Assembly: GCA_026826555.1 (NCBI GenBank)
Contig: JAKSZT010053836.1
Location: forward strand, 6,923,084-6,987,083
Length of the DNA stretch: 64,000 nucleotides
Reading direction: 5' to 3'
Source: Tolypeutes matacus
Lineage: Eukaryota; Chordata; Mammalia; Cingulata; Chlamyphoridae
The translations under genes and the position numbers were made by a program. Below are positions 22,046 through 34,169 of the stretch, in pieces. Numbering within the stretch: position 1 is the first letter of the stretch; the number at the start of each line of letters is the position of its first letter. A model generated the notes under the pieces. It worked only from the letters and a program-made list of their open reading frames with translations, did no database searches and was not told the origin of the DNA.

Positions 22046-22759
22046 CCCTGCACTCTGCCTCCAACACCCACCTTCCCAGTGACTCTCATGTCACACTCCA
22101 GGCTGCCTTTGGCCCAGGGCACTAAAATGTCCTTTCCGTGGAAACGGAAGTAGGAGCATCCCCTCCCCACCCCATTGTCATGGCCTCTGATTCATGCCGT
22201 GCTTTGTCAGGCAGCTTGGGTTCTGGTCAAGAGAGGAAATCTCCAAAGTCCTATAAATTGGCGAGCAATGGTTGAGATTTATTAGATGGCCCCATTCCCC
22301 TTCACTCAGCACTGTGCTGTGATGCCCTGGGTAGTTGTAGACACGAACACGTACAAAGGTTCAAGATGCAAAGATACTTCTGCACACGATTATTAAAGAC
22401 CACATGTTCAATAAATTTTTAACATTAATTCGATTCTTCTGTATTCACTCAATTTCTTTTTCAGGTGCAAGACTTTTTTTTTTTCCTTTTCTCGTATCTG
22501 AGTGGTACACATAGTCTCTGAGCTATAATCTGTGTAACTTATTTCCATGGTCTGCCTCCACAGTATTTTTCTACTTTTTCCCCCGATTTATGGAAATTCA
22601 TACCTTCACATCCTCAGAGCCCTCAGATATTATATATTATATGCTACTGAACCCAATGAGCAGAAGACCTTTAAATAGCAGTCCCTGGCACACTTTATTA
22701 TTAACAGCCCAAGAGGAGGGAACAGAGTAATTCACAATCGCTCAGAAATGAATATAAAC
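22046..22759. other. Intergenic DNA, nothing recognised
   Basis: Single-copy sequence with a T-run near 22476-22487. No gene or repeat identified. Confidence 0.5.
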
Positions 22760-23000
22760 ACCTCTGAAATTCTAAGCGTTAAATATTTATTGAAGCCTAT
22801 CTATATGCCTATGCTTAATACTAAAGTACTGGGGAGTGGGTGTAGCTCAGTGGTTGAGCACCTGCTTCATCTGTACCAGGTCCTGGGTTCAATCCCTGGT
22901 ACCTCCTAAAAAAAGAAAAATAAATACTAAAGTACAAAACCATTTTTAAAGAACTTACAGTCTGTTTGCACCCCAAAGAATAATTAAAGGAAAATATGAG
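22760..23000. mobile_element. L2-like remnant interrupted by a SINE
   Basis: AAATATTTATTGAAGCCTAT on one side and AAAGAACTTACAGTCTG on the other side of the SINE at 22830-22922 read as one old repeat of L2/MIR type. Confidence 0.4.
22830..22922 (+). mobile_element. tRNA-Ala-like SINE with intact A and B boxes
   Basis: The head is close to tRNA-Ala. A box TAGCTCAGTGG lies at 22843-22853 and B box GGTTCAATCCC at 22886-22896, followed by GGTACCTCC and a short A-rich tail. A perfect 13-bp duplication (22817-22829 and 22923-22935) flanks it. Both pol III promoter boxes match consensus. It is a SINE, not a tRNA gene, because of the extra 5' bases, the A-tail and the duplication. Confidence 0.92.
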
Positions 23001-24034
23001 ATATAATTAACTGTTAAAATGGGCAGAATATGATTCAATTGATCAAAATTTGTTTTGTAGTCATGTTTCAGTTACACATCTACGATATGAAGTAAGCTAC
23101 TATTTTCTTGGGTAAAATTCAAACCAAACTCCATAATTTTCCAAGGGAAGCAATGATATAAGGCTAAAGACATCACTCAAGGTGTTTTTTTTTTTCCTGG
23201 TATTTAGGTTTTTTTCTTTTAACCTCATTTTAGCATCTTTCAAATATTGAATATGAAATGTAGTTATTACGGCCACAAAAAGTACATTTTATTGCAAATA
23301 AAATAGTTTTCCTATTACCTATTTGCTTCCCCTTAGATGTTATGTCAAAAATGAATTCCCCAAGATGATTTTATTTTTGGAATCCAAATAATAACAACCA
23401 CATTCCCTCCTTCCCCTGAAATTCATTTGCTGTGAGCCCTGATGCCACAGAAAGAGTTCGTGAGAACCCCCAGAATTTCATAAACTTTACAGCTAACATC
23501 AGACTTTGAAGAAGAGAAGACAAGTGCAGCTGGGTGAGGACTATGCGTGGAGGTCTTCGGAATTCCTTTTTCAGTCTGTAGTGGAGCAGATAAGATTTTC
23601 CATGAAGCAGTCCAACCCCTGTTACCGCAAGACCTGTTTTGTGTGTGTGTGTGTGTGTGTGTGTGTTTTAAACAAGTCAGTAATCTAACTGGAACTTCTG
23701 TCAAGTCTGGTAACTCTGTATAAATGTGTGCAAATTTAACTTGACATGTTAATTTCTTTCTAGAAAACAATTTATATTCATAGACTTATGGAATCCCAGG
23801 CTGGAAAGGACTTTAGCAGTCATCCGGTCCAAACAGCAATCTCGCGCTTGAGTTGTTCATCTCGGAAGAGGCCAGTTTTCCAGAGCAGATATGCTGAGGT
23901 CCCAGAGTCAGATCTTTTGCATGTGCTGTCAACATGAACATCATCTCACTGATGACAATTCTTGTTGGGCAGTGTGGATAGATTATGAGTGATAAGGAGG
24001 TAGCTTATGAGGGGTAGAGACTTTTTTTTAAAAA
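23001..24034. other. Intergenic DNA, no gene seen
   Basis: AT-rich single-copy sequence containing the GT microsatellite at 23641-23666. Confidence 0.5.
23641..23666. repeat. GT dinucleotide microsatellite, 13 units
   Basis: Uninterrupted GT run. Confidence 0.95.
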
Positions 24035-24150
24035 TTCCTGTATTTAAAGAATATGCCAGCATTATTATTTCCATCTTCCATTTGAGGAGACTGAGACTCC
24101 AAAACTTGAATCCAGGCCAATCGAGTTCCAAAGCCTACAATCTTTCTACC
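24035..24150 (-). mobile_element. MIR SINE fragment
   Basis: TTCCATTTGAGGAGACTGAG and the following AATCCAGGCCAATCGAGTTC are a diverged complement of MIR. Confidence 0.55.
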
Positions 24151-25107
24151 ATATTACACTACTAGAATGTTTTGGTGAAGCCAAGAAAAAATGAAAATTT
24201 AAAAAAAATTTTCAAAAGTGATTAAAATGGAACAAAACGGAGAACTTGAAACCGGTATTCTTGGTTACCTGAGAGCTGCAGTGTCTATTCCTCTATTTCA
24301 ATTTTTCTTTTCTCTATAGAAAAGTCTGTACTTCTGAAAATTCCTGTGTGTCTGTCATTTTATTATAAATCTCTCCCCAGATATATGCAGATTTGAAAAA
24401 TCCTTCTGTCAGCCACCCATGAAATAGAACAAGTAGTTTCAAATCTCGTATCCAGAAGAGAATAAATGACATGAACTGGCAGTGGCAAAATTGGTTGAAA
24501 AGCTTTCAAAACCAGCAGCAAGCAGTAACTAAGAGTCTGAGAGAATTTGTCCTAGCAAACAAGTGCTCTGAAAATGGGGGAAGTTAAGTCAAGCAGAATT
24601 GCTGTGAGTGGGAGACCAGGAAAGGATGAAATCTTGGGGTGACCCAATAACTGCTTGGTACATACAGGAGCAAGGAAAAGAAATCTGGTAGCAGAATAAA
24701 GGCCTAATCAGCACGTTAAGCTGATTCAGTGTGAATTAACTAATTATATTAGCACTGTTCTCACAATTACCTCCCTACATTTAGTTCATATTTCCAATCC
24801 TTACACACGGTGCAGTAAAATAATGTTCTACTATGAACTGTTACGTCAATTATGGAAAAAGCACTGTGGGGGAGGAATTCCAGAGGAATGAAAGAGAGCA
24901 TAACAACAATCGAAGGAGAAACAGAGCCCATGGGTGGTGGCAACCCAAGTTACCACAGCAGGACCAGGAGGTTTCTGTTTAGGGGAATCTGATTCATTTT
25001 AATTCAAGAATTCAACAGAAGGACCTTACATCAAGCGTCAGATTTTATTTTTTATCTTTGGAGTTTGTATTTGATTCTCTCCAGTGGCACCTGCTTCATC
25101 CAGGGTT
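24151..25107. other. Intergenic DNA, nothing recognised
   Basis: Single-copy sequence. No gene, RNA or repeat identified. Confidence 0.5.
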
Positions 25108-25556
25108 GCTGTGACAGATTGAATTATGAGCCCCAGAAAAATGTGTGCTTACATTCTTAATCTTAATCCATCCCTGTGGGAGTGAACCCATTGTACAGAG
25201 GACCCTTTGAAGATGTTATTTTCAGTTAAGGTATGGCCAACTGAATAGGTTGGGCCTGAATCATCTTACTGGTAGCTTTACAAAGAGAAAGTCATGTTGA
25301 GGAGTAGAGGATGGAAAAGACACGAAAAGACATAGCCACGTGCATTGCCATGTGACAGAAAAGCCAAGGACCCAAGGATCACCAGCAGCCAGCTCCAGAA
25401 TGCCACGGTCTTCATGGATAAAGCATCACTTTTCTGATACTTCTGTTTTGGACTTCTAGCCTCAAAACCATGAGCCAATAAATTCCCACTGTTTAAGCCA
25501 ACCCATTGCATGGTATTTGTTTCAGCAGCTGGGAAACAAAGACAGTTGATATATTC
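25108..25556 (+). mobile_element. MLT1-type (ERVL-MaLR) solo LTR
   Basis: It begins TGTGACAGATTGAATTATGA, continues with the MLT1-like GGTTGGGCCTGAATC and GACTTCTAGCCTCAAAACC, and has AATAAATTCCCACTGTTTAA near the end. The order and spacing match MLT1 LTRs. No internal retroviral region is attached. Confidence 0.8.
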
Positions 25557-25609
25557 ATCATTTGGTTCTGCTGAGATTAGTTGGTATTTCTTCTTCCTTA
25601 ACATTTTAC

Positions 25610-26020
25610 ATTTTTTTAAAACAAGAAGGAAAAGAAAATAAAAAGTAAGGATAATAACCAACAGACACCTATATACCCACCACATACTAGAATTGACTAA
25701 TATTAATATTTGGCCACATTTTTTCCATATCCCTTTAAAGTAAAAACAATAAAGTTGAAGACCCTTGGTTTCCTGCCTAGCACCATTCTCCTTTCACTTC
25801 CTCAGAGGCCACCTCCCTCAAGAATTTAGTCTGTTTTGTTTCCCATGGTGTTATACCTCTACTACATGTAAGCACATAGATACATCATAGCATATGATGT
25901 TGTTATGTTTTAAATGTTACACAAATGACATCATATTGTAAATATCCATCTACAGCTTGCCTTTTTTTCAGACATTCTGTTTTGAGATCTGGCATTCTAT
26001 ATCTTTTGGTGTAAGAGACC
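25610..26020 (-). mobile_element. Possible old L1 3' UTR
   Basis: CTAATATTAATATTTGGCCA, TTACACAAATGACATCATAT and CATCTACAGCTTGCC resemble the complement of old L1 3' ends. Diverged; limits approximate. Confidence 0.45.
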
Positions 26021-27066
26021 ACTGGTTTATAGAACTACTTTTAAAAAGGATGATTCCAACTTAGGGAAAATGTTTCTATCAGATAATAAAAAGATTAAGA
26101 TGATGATTATGGACAAAGAAAATAAATTAAAAGCACTCAGCTGCACCTTACATGAGGACCTCTAATCTATCAAATCAAAAAAACCCAACATTTTAAAAAG
26201 GGCAATGAGTATTAATCAGCCTAGATGATTTTGTTTTTATTTCATGGGTCATTTTATTCAAATGAAAGTGCTTTGAAGATGAAAAGCACATTTTCTTTCT
26301 TTCCAGAATTAAGTCATTCCATCCTTCCTCTCACAAAGTTCATTAAGGAATAAAAAACTAAATACTTAAGATCCTCCATTTTATGAAGTTTCAGCTTGCT
26401 TACATTAGGGCTTGCCTCAATTTTCTATCCTTATTTCTTGTCCTAGTTTATAATTACCCTACACTGAGGAATATTCTTATTCTACCCTTAAATCATGCAC
26501 AGTAGTGGTCTGGAGGGAGGGCTCATAACCTTATTTTTCTTGTGGTTTCATCTCATTATTTCATTGCATGGCAATATTTTTTTAAAAAGACCTCCTGCTG
26601 GAATGGAAGTTGATGTAATAGAGCATAACATCTTTTTTGGAGTCTCAAGGTCTGTGCTGTAAATACCCAACTTGTTTTTAAAAGGCTTTCATAATCCAGT
26701 GTATAAATATACATATTTACATAATTTCTAAAGCAGGTACTTTGAAGCCACAATCCTTCCAGCTTTATAATGTTAGTAACCAGTCCTGTGTAAATGTGGG
26801 CCCTGCAAGTTTGAATTCCAACAGGTTGCTTTCTCTTTTTCAAATTTTGTGGGAGTTAGAACACAGAGGATAGACTTATCTCTTCTTGCTCCAAGGAAAC
26901 ATCTTAGGCATGTCATTCACTTTGGAGGAAAGAAGACTCCTGAGTTTTGGTAAATTTGGCCTCTGGGGCCAAATTATACCAGAGGGAACTGTAGTGAAAT
27001 AAATGTTTGTAGGCATTGAACTTTAAACTTATCCTTCAAGGTAGCTGTGGCCTTTGGGCAGTTTGA
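26021..27066. other. Intergenic DNA, nothing recognised
   Basis: AT-rich single-copy sequence with no gene seen. Confidence 0.5.
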
Positions 27067-27578
27067 TGTAATTATGAATTCCAAAAATATAATTGGATCA
27101 TGCTTGTAAACTGATGTGTTAATCTGGGCATGATTAAGTTATGATTAGGGTGTTGACTGGGCCAAGTCAGTAGGGTGTTGAGCCCCACCCCTTGGTGGGT
27201 GGGGAATCGAATATAAAAGGAAGGCAAAGAACAGAGTAGAAGCAGTCTTTTGAGAAGCAGTTTTGATGTTGGAAAGAAGGTCCCAGGAGAAGAGAAGCGA
27301 GCCATTCGCCTGATTGTCTACAGCTGACCTTGTGGAGGAAACAGGAGCTAAGCCCAGAGAGAAACGCAGCCTGGGAAGAGAGGAACCCCAGAAGTCTGAA
27401 CCCTGGCAAACGCCGGCAGCTGTCTTGCTCTAACACGTGGCAATGGACTGTGGTGAGAGAAGAAACTTAATGCTTTATGGCCTGGTATCTATGGACTTCT
27501 ACCCCAAATAAATACCCTTTATAAAGATCGACCCATTTTTGGTATTTCACATTAGCACCGCTTTGGCTAACTAATACA
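27067..27578 (+). mobile_element. Solo LTR with TATA box and poly(A) signal
   Basis: The element runs from TGTAATTATGAATTCC to CTAACTAATACA, the ending shared by ERVL/MaLR LTRs. A TATA box ATATAAAAGG lies at 27211-27220 and AATAAA at 27507-27512, so the U3-R-U5 order is visible. It is about 510 bp long and looks complete, with no internal region. Family assignment is by general features only. Confidence 0.65.
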
Positions 27579-27595
27579 ATAGCATTCTGAATTTT

Positions 27596-27688
27596 TAATT
27601 TTTTTTAATTTTAGGAGGTACCATGGATAGAACCTGGGACCTCATACATGAGAAACAGGCGCTCAAACACAGCTACACCTACTCCCCA
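27596..27688 (-). mobile_element. tRNA-derived SINE (DAS-like), monomer
   Basis: The - strand reads GGGGAGTAGGTGTAGCTGTG then GGTTCTATCC and an A-rich tail. Near-identical CTGAATTTT/CTGAAATTT flanks suggest a target duplication. Confidence 0.8.
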
Positions 27689-28094
27689 TCTGAAATTTCT
27701 TTTATGACCCACTTTCTGTTCTTCCCCCTAACTTCTGACGAAGACCATGGGAGTTTCAGCAGAAATCAACAAATATAACAAACATAACTCACTGGAAACA
27801 TCAAGGATATTTCCTGTGTTTTAGGGGTTTCCATTGGGCTTTACCTACCCTCTCGTCATGTCTCTGGGGGACTTTAGGGGAGAGAGAGAGAAGGCTGACA
27901 ACAGTGGGCTTGCTCAGGATTTTATTTACCTTTAGCTTGCCTGGGGAAGCAGCTGAACACCTTTCTGGGTCTTTCTAGCCTAGATGCCCATCTGCAGCTG
28001 AAACCAAAGAACAAGGATAGTCAGATTCCTTTTAAACTAAGCCCTCTGTCTATATCTTGACAAGATATTTTACTTGGCCTTCTATATATTTTCT
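27689..28094. other. Intergenic DNA, nothing recognised
   Basis: Short single-copy stretch with a GA-rich run near 27880-27893. Confidence 0.5.
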
Positions 28095-28485
28095 CTGAAG
28101 AATCTTTTTTCTAAAAATTGAGGTGGCATCCACATAACTTAAAATTAACCATTTTAAAATATACAATTAAGTGGCATTTAAGTGGAACAATCTAGTTCAT
28201 TTTCATCACCCCCAAAAGAAACCCTGTACCCACTAAGCAACACCCCTCTCCCCCCAGCCACTGGCAACCATTAATCTGCTTTCTGGCTCTATGGATTTGC
28301 CTGTTCTGGACATTTCATATTGGTGGAATCATATAATACATGGTATTTTGTGACTGGCTTCTTTCACTCAGCATAATATTTTCACGGTTCACCCACAGGG
28401 TATCATGTATTGCTATTGCACATTGTATTGCGTGGCTACACCAGTTTGTCCATTCACCCATTGGTGGATATTGGGTTGTTCCAGC
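28095..28485 (-). mobile_element. Old L1 3' region
   Basis: The complement of an L1M-type 3' UTR is seen: AAAATTAACCATTTTAAAAT, CCACTGGCAACCATTAATCT, GGACATTTCATATTGGTGGA and TTTCACTCAGCATAATATTT. Confidence 0.8.
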
Positions 28486-29239
28486 TTTTGGTCCTTCTGG
28501 TTTGTTTTTTGTGTTTTTTGTTTGTTTTTTGCTTCAGCTGCCTAGGTCATTTGTTGATATCATAAATGATATCAGTTTGACATGAGGATCTTTCTTGACT
28601 TTTATTTTCACTTAATTGAAGTTATTTTGTTAATTTTGTATGTTACTTTTATTGTAGCTTACCTAATCACAGTTTACTTTACTTATGTTTTATCTGCTTC
28701 TTTCATCTTTAAAAAAAAGAGAGAGAATAATAAGTGTCAGGGTACAGAGAAGAGTTTCAAACAAGGGGATGGGGGGCAGCTACCACTTTGTCCCCAGCAA
28801 GCTCCACCATACACAGTCCTTCACTGCCTGTCAGTAGATGTCTCAGTCCAGTTCTAGATTGTTCCCTTTATCTTGAAGGCAGCCCTCTGGGAGAAAATTT
28901 GAGTCTCACACCTAAAATTGTTATTCTTGGCAGCTTGGTGGGGATACAGGCTAAAATATTCCCTCTGGGGTGCTGTAATCCCAGCTCCCCAAATGGCTTA
29001 CAAGGGCCTGAAACACTTACCGCAAGATGAGTAGACTTACCAGTTAAAATTCTTGATTTCTCATATGAATAACTTTCTCGCACTGAGGTCATTGAAACCA
29101 ACTGTGAATATTTTTCTTTTGTCTCTCTAGATCCACTTTTCACTTTTCTTCCATCTAAATCTGGTCTTTTAAAAACTCACTTTAGGAAAAAGTATATATT
29201 AAGCCAGAAAAGGACCAGCTTTCCCAGGGCATTGGGACC
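28486..29239. other. Intergenic DNA, nothing recognised
   Basis: Contains a T/G-rich stretch near 28500-28535. No gene identified. Confidence 0.5.
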
Positions 29240-29660
29240 TTCATCATCATCAACATCAGCATCATCATGAAACATTTATCAAACACCTGCTTTTTACAGG
29301 ACCCCTAAGACACAAAGAAGAGTTAAGATGTAGTCCCTGCCCAAAAGGTGCCTCTGAAAGAATTGTAGCCACAGGAAATGCAAATATTTGCAAAAAATGA
29401 AAAATAAATAGGTTTCAGGAGAATGACATGGGTAAGTGATTGCTCAATGATGCAGGCAAAAAGTAGTGCAAGAGTTCAGGACAGAGAGAGAAGACAATGG
29501 CCTGGGGTAGGCAAAAACGAGCTTATTAAACAGATGGGACTTGGACTGTCCTTTGGGGGGAATGGCAAGATTGACATGGAGAGAGAAAAAGGTGTTCATT
29601 CCTTCCCAGGGATAGTGCATGAAAAGACACAAAGGCAGGAAGGAGCCCAATGTCTCTGAG
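29240..29660. mobile_element. Possible L2-like remnant with TCA-rich run
   Basis: A TCATCA-rich run at about 29241-29270 is followed by sequence resembling old mammalian repeats (AACACCTGCTTTTTACAGGA, GTAGTCCCTGCCC). Weak evidence. Confidence 0.3.
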
Positions 29661-29854
29661 GTTTTTTTCACCTGCTGAGCAAAGGCTGTCCTTCTCTATG
29701 GCTATATAATGTTGAGACCCTATAGGGTATCTGGCACATCCGGGGACTGGCTAAGGAAACCATATCCCACCTTGTGTCTTCTGCCTAGTTTACTAGTTTT
29801 TAGCTTGGAAAAGATTGAGAACTGCATTTATCTATCATAGCACTGGCAAATTTT

Positions 29855-30650
29855 TCTGACGTTTTAAAATTGATACACACAGTACTATGTCTGTATTACA
29901 TATGGGAAAATTCACCCTCTTTAGCCTACAGTTCTGCAAGCTTTGATAAACACATGCAGTCATGTAACCACAACCATACTCAAAGTATTGAACAGCTCCA
30001 TCACCTCCCAAACTCCCCTGTGCCCTTTGTGCTCAACTCATCCCCTCCACCTCTGATCTATTTCCTGTCCCTACAATTTTGCCTTTTCTAGAATGTCATA
30101 TAAATGGAATCAGACATCATGTAGCCTTTTGAGTCTGGTTTCTTTCACTTGGCGTGATGCACTTGAGATTCATCTATGTTGTTGAATGAATCAGTAGTTC
30201 ATTGCTTTTTGTGGCTGAGTAGTATTCCATTGTAGAGAGGTACCAAGTTTCTGTTTATCCATAAATAAATTGAAGGACATTTGGATTGTTTCCAGTTTGG
30301 GGAAATTACAAATAAAGCTGCTCATCACATACAAGTTTTTGTATGAACATAAGTTTTCATTTCATTTGAGGAAATACTTGGGACTATGATTACTGGGTCA
30401 TATAATAAATTGTATGTTTAGTTTTATAAGAAACTGCCAAATCGTTTTCTAAAATGGCCGTACTATTTTGCATTCCCACCAACAGTGTTTGACATTTCCT
30501 ATTGTTCTACATCCTCACTAGTGCTTGGGCTTGCCATTTTATTTTTATTTTAGCCATTCTAACAGGTGTGGTGCAATAGCTCATTGTGATTTTTATTTGC
30601 ATTTTCCTAATAACTAAATGATGTTGAGCATCTTTTCAACACACAAATAA
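29855..30650 (-). mobile_element. Old L1 fragment, 3' UTR and ORF2 end
   Basis: The + strand is the complement of L1: TTTCACTTGGCGTGATGCAC, GTAGTATTCCATTGTAGAGA, TGCATTCCCACCAACAGTGT and ATTTGCATTTTCCTAATAAC appear in L1 order. It is diverged, with many stops. Confidence 0.85.
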
Positions 30651-30693
30651 GTGTTTAATTCTACCTCAACTATAGTAACCATCTCCACTGCCG

Positions 30694-30905
30694 TAGGGAT
30701 TCTCATCCAGGGGTGATTTTACCCCCCAGGGGACATTTGGTAATGTCTGAGGATATTTTCAATTGTCACAATTAGGGAAATGCTACTAATATCTATGAGG
30801 TAGAGGCCAGGGATGCTGCTAAACAACCCTATAATACACAAAACAGCCCCCTCACAAAAAAAGAGGGGCCCAGCCCAAAGTGTCAGTAGAAACCTGCACC
30901 AGAGG
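30694..30905 (+). mobile_element. MER5A-type hAT DNA transposon
   Basis: CCCCCCAGGGGACATTTGG, AGAGGCCAGGGATGCTGCTA and CCCAAAGTGTCAG follow the MER5A order. It is non-autonomous and ancient. Confidence 0.85.
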
Positions 30906-33892
30906 ATCAAACACAGGCCATCCTGAAGATGATGGGAGCTGTTTCTACTACATTTACACTAACTAGAAAATGCTTTTATAAAACAATTTCCCAATTGATT
31001 TTAACCCTTGTTTTAACTGCTCCAATGCCCAAGGGTTCATAGATTCAGGGCCTTCGGCTTGCCGCTTCCATGATAAGTTGTCTCTCATATTTAGACATAC
31101 ACCAATGACAACTTAGGGATTTGGTCCTCCTCTGACCTGCATAAGTGTCAAATTATTGAGGTTTTCCTTTTGAATGAGTTCATTTTAGGAGTAAGACTTT
31201 GTATTATCAAAAGTTGGCCCAAAGTAAGTTTTTATATTTGAATATCATAATCCTTGAAAATGATTACAATTTATTACCAAAAAGTCAAGTCATTTACCCT
31301 CTAGCATCACAGTTCTTCTGCCATGAAGAGAATATCAGGGGCATTCTGATCCACTGAGCTCCTTTTGAGCTTTGATTCCTACAGAGAATATTGGACGTTA
31401 CTACTATCCAGTAATACAATGAAATCTTTCACATGCCATTTGTTGGCACCAAAGGTATACTTTTATTTGGGAACCCTTGCTCCCAATCACACACACACAC
31501 ACACACACACACACAAAGGAGGAGGAAAGAAAAAATATTTAAAAGAGAATTAACAGATAAATAAGATTACACGATTTGCTTCAGAAAAGTTTGACTTCCT
31601 TTGAAGATTCCTTATAGACCCATGTCATTTTTAGATTTGGGTTTTTACTTTAGTTCAGAAGTGGTTCTGTTTCTGGTCCATGTTTGTGACCCCAGAAGTT
31701 TATCTTCAAGGTGGGTAGAAAAACCACAAGGAAGCAGAAAGGCAAGTCGCCACCTGCTTGCTGTAGCCCAATCCTGCTCTGAAATTTTTATCTCATTTTT
31801 CTTGCCACTAAGGCTAAGGAATAACCTTACTCAACAAGTATGTATCACATGTCTGTTATGTTCTCAGCACTGTGTCAGAAATTTTGTCTGACACCAAAGC
31901 AGCCTGAGCCGTGGCCCTTTTCCTTCGGGAATCTACCTTGATTCAGGGAATGACTAACCGATCACCCCCAAATCATTAGACAGCCACACAAAGCCCTGAA
32001 CATCCCTCCTTGAAGGTTTTGATCACTAGAGCTAACACCTACTAAATAGCCATTTCATCAACTGATGGGGAGCCAAGAAGTACATCTCAAACTATCAAAC
32101 GATGGCAAAGAACAACTCTTAAAATGTCCAATACATTGAAGATTGATACATTGGTAAAACACAAGAAAATTGAGCTCAGATGTCATAACAATGTCAAATT
32201 GTTGTACAAGTTTGTAAGTGCTTTATCCTAATTTCTGTAGTTATCTCATTGTGAACTAGTAAAAAGCACTCCACAGATTGGTCTGCAGGCCATGCTTTGC
32301 TAATAACAGGAAAAGAGAAAAGAGAGCCCAAGTGGCTAAAGAGAGCAGGGATGTGTTAACCCCTAATTCTACACTGATTTCAGCCAGTATATCTGGGCTT
32401 GGTGCAAGTAAAGAAATTGCACAGAATGGAAACACCTTCCCATCCACAAACCACATCCCGACTTGACTTTGCTTCTGTGACTCCTTCTCCCAAATCTGTT
32501 TTCTACTCAAACAACTAGATGAGGGGAAAAGAAGAAAGAAGAAAGGCAGATGTGGGAGTCTGGGGTGGCCTATGTCCATTCAGAGTACACTGATACAGAA
32601 GTTTTCTCAGCGGCCCGCTGTGGATCTCCCGGAAGTTCATTTAGGCCACCTTGAGTTCATTCATTTCCTGGACTCTGGTCACCCGTCTGGTAGCTGGGAC
32701 TTTTAGGCTGTAGGTTCTCCCTCCTCCTGATTAGTCACCGGGCAGTAAATTCTGGAGTCCAGCCACTGACCTACAACGGAATGGTTCTCCAATTGGTTCT
32801 AGCTCACTGAAGCATCCAGTTGACTACAGTTAGGATTTCTCTCCTTCCCCTCCACCTCATTTGCAGCCCCTCGTGGCTCCATCACCATCTGGTTGCAGTG
32901 ACTTTCCTTCCCCTTCAGTCTGTGGCCAATTGCAAACCAGGGACGGAGAGAGCAGCAACCAGCATTCTGTGGAAAGCATTTTATTTTAAGAACGAGAGCA
33001 AACTGTCGTTGTAATAACTCTTCTACAATGTAGGATGGAACTTCATCACAAAACAAAGTGCCTGCTGAAAAAGGACAGGAATAAGAGGTCAGCATTCTTA
33101 ACTCAATTTTATGGCCAACCAGGTTTGGATACTATCTCTGTCGAACTGCTGAGAAAAAAATGACGTGTGCAAATTCCTCTCTCTGTCTCAATACTTGTGG
33201 ATGGTGCTGAATAGTTTGCAGAAAACAGTAACACAGAAACTTTCGGCTAAGTGAGCCGTTACTTAAACTGTTTTTATGAACGAATACGAAGAGGAAATAA
33301 TCGTCAGACTCAATCACTGATGCAGTGTTTTTACCGATCATATCTGCATTGAGTTTTTTTTTATTACTCAAGGAGACAGGAAGTTAATTTGACCTAGAAA
33401 ACAAGTTGTCATAGAAAGGGACCAAATTTTGTGCTTCCTGACACTTTGATGTAAAGCTCTGAGTAAACAATATTAAAGATAAATGATATTATTTTGAGAA
33501 ACAGTTACTGGAATTGTTGCTCAGCTGCTCTTCCCACCTTCACTCTCTCCCGACTTCAATCTACCCTGCATATTAAATTAATCTTCCTAAAATACTCTGC
33601 TCATATCCCTCTTTTGCTCATGAATCTACAATAGCAACCAATAATATATCTCAAAGAAACTGTGCCTTGTAAGTAGAAGGAAACAGTCATTTATTCAGCC
33701 AGTTATTTTATAAAATGTTCTTCAATTTAGACTTGTCTGATATTCTGTTGATTAGATTCAGGTTATGAATTTCCACTCAGAATACTACATAAGGGCTGGG
33801 GCTTCCTCAGGGTATCACATCCAGAGGCCCTCAGTGTTTGCCAAACTGGTCCAGTTTCTACACTGTATAGATATTATTTCCCCCTTGCAATT
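30906..33892. other. Intergenic DNA, no gene seen
   Basis: Mostly single-copy, with the CA microsatellite at 31488-31516. Short open frames only. Confidence 0.5.
31488..31516. repeat. CA dinucleotide microsatellite
   Basis: Uninterrupted CA run of about 14 units. Confidence 0.95.
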
Positions 33893-33904
33893 AATAAGCA
33901 ATCT

Positions 33905-33961
<57 letters not shown>

Positions 33962-34011
33962 GGCCCCTGCGCAAGGATGACACGCAAATTCGTGAAGCGT
34001 TCCATATTTTT
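33905..34011 (+). ncRNA. U6 snRNA retrocopy, near-perfect
   Basis: All 107 bases match the mammalian spliceosomal U6 RNA apart from T for C at position 6. The GTGCTTGCTTCGGCAGCAC 5' stem, the ACAGAGA box and the 3' T-run are intact. U6 genes need an external TATA box and PSE; neither is evident in the 80 bases upstream. A 13-15-bp duplication (33893-33907 and 34149-34163) brackets U6 plus its downstream tail, so the copy arrived by retroposition. It is probably not transcribed, although the RNA sequence itself would be functional. Confidence 0.9.
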
Positions 34012-34150
34012 TATATATATATATAAATAACATTTTTGTAAGCAAATACACATATATGCATATATATTTATATATCATTTTGCAAATGTTTGTATGTATT
34101 GTGAGAATTTTGATTCTTACCCACAATAAAAATAAATTAAAAAAAAAAAA
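34012..34150 (+). mobile_element. A-tailed segment fused to the U6 retrocopy
   Basis: An AT-rich stretch of about 125 bases with AATAAA at 34125-34130 and 34131-34136 ends in an A-run. It lies between U6 and the downstream copy of the duplication AATAAGCAATCTGTG, so it entered together with U6. The source RNA is not recognised. Confidence 0.65.
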
Positions 34151-34169
34151 TAAGCAATCTGTGAGGAGA

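Noticed and set aside
22830..22905. tRNA-Ala gene
   Set aside because: Despite intact A and B boxes it has extra 5' bases, a fused A-rich tail and flanking duplications, and is one of many similar copies, so it is a SINE.
33905..34011. Functional U6 gene
   Set aside because: No TATA box at about -30 and no PSE at about -60 are visible, and the target duplication starts at the first base of U6, so it lacks a native promoter.
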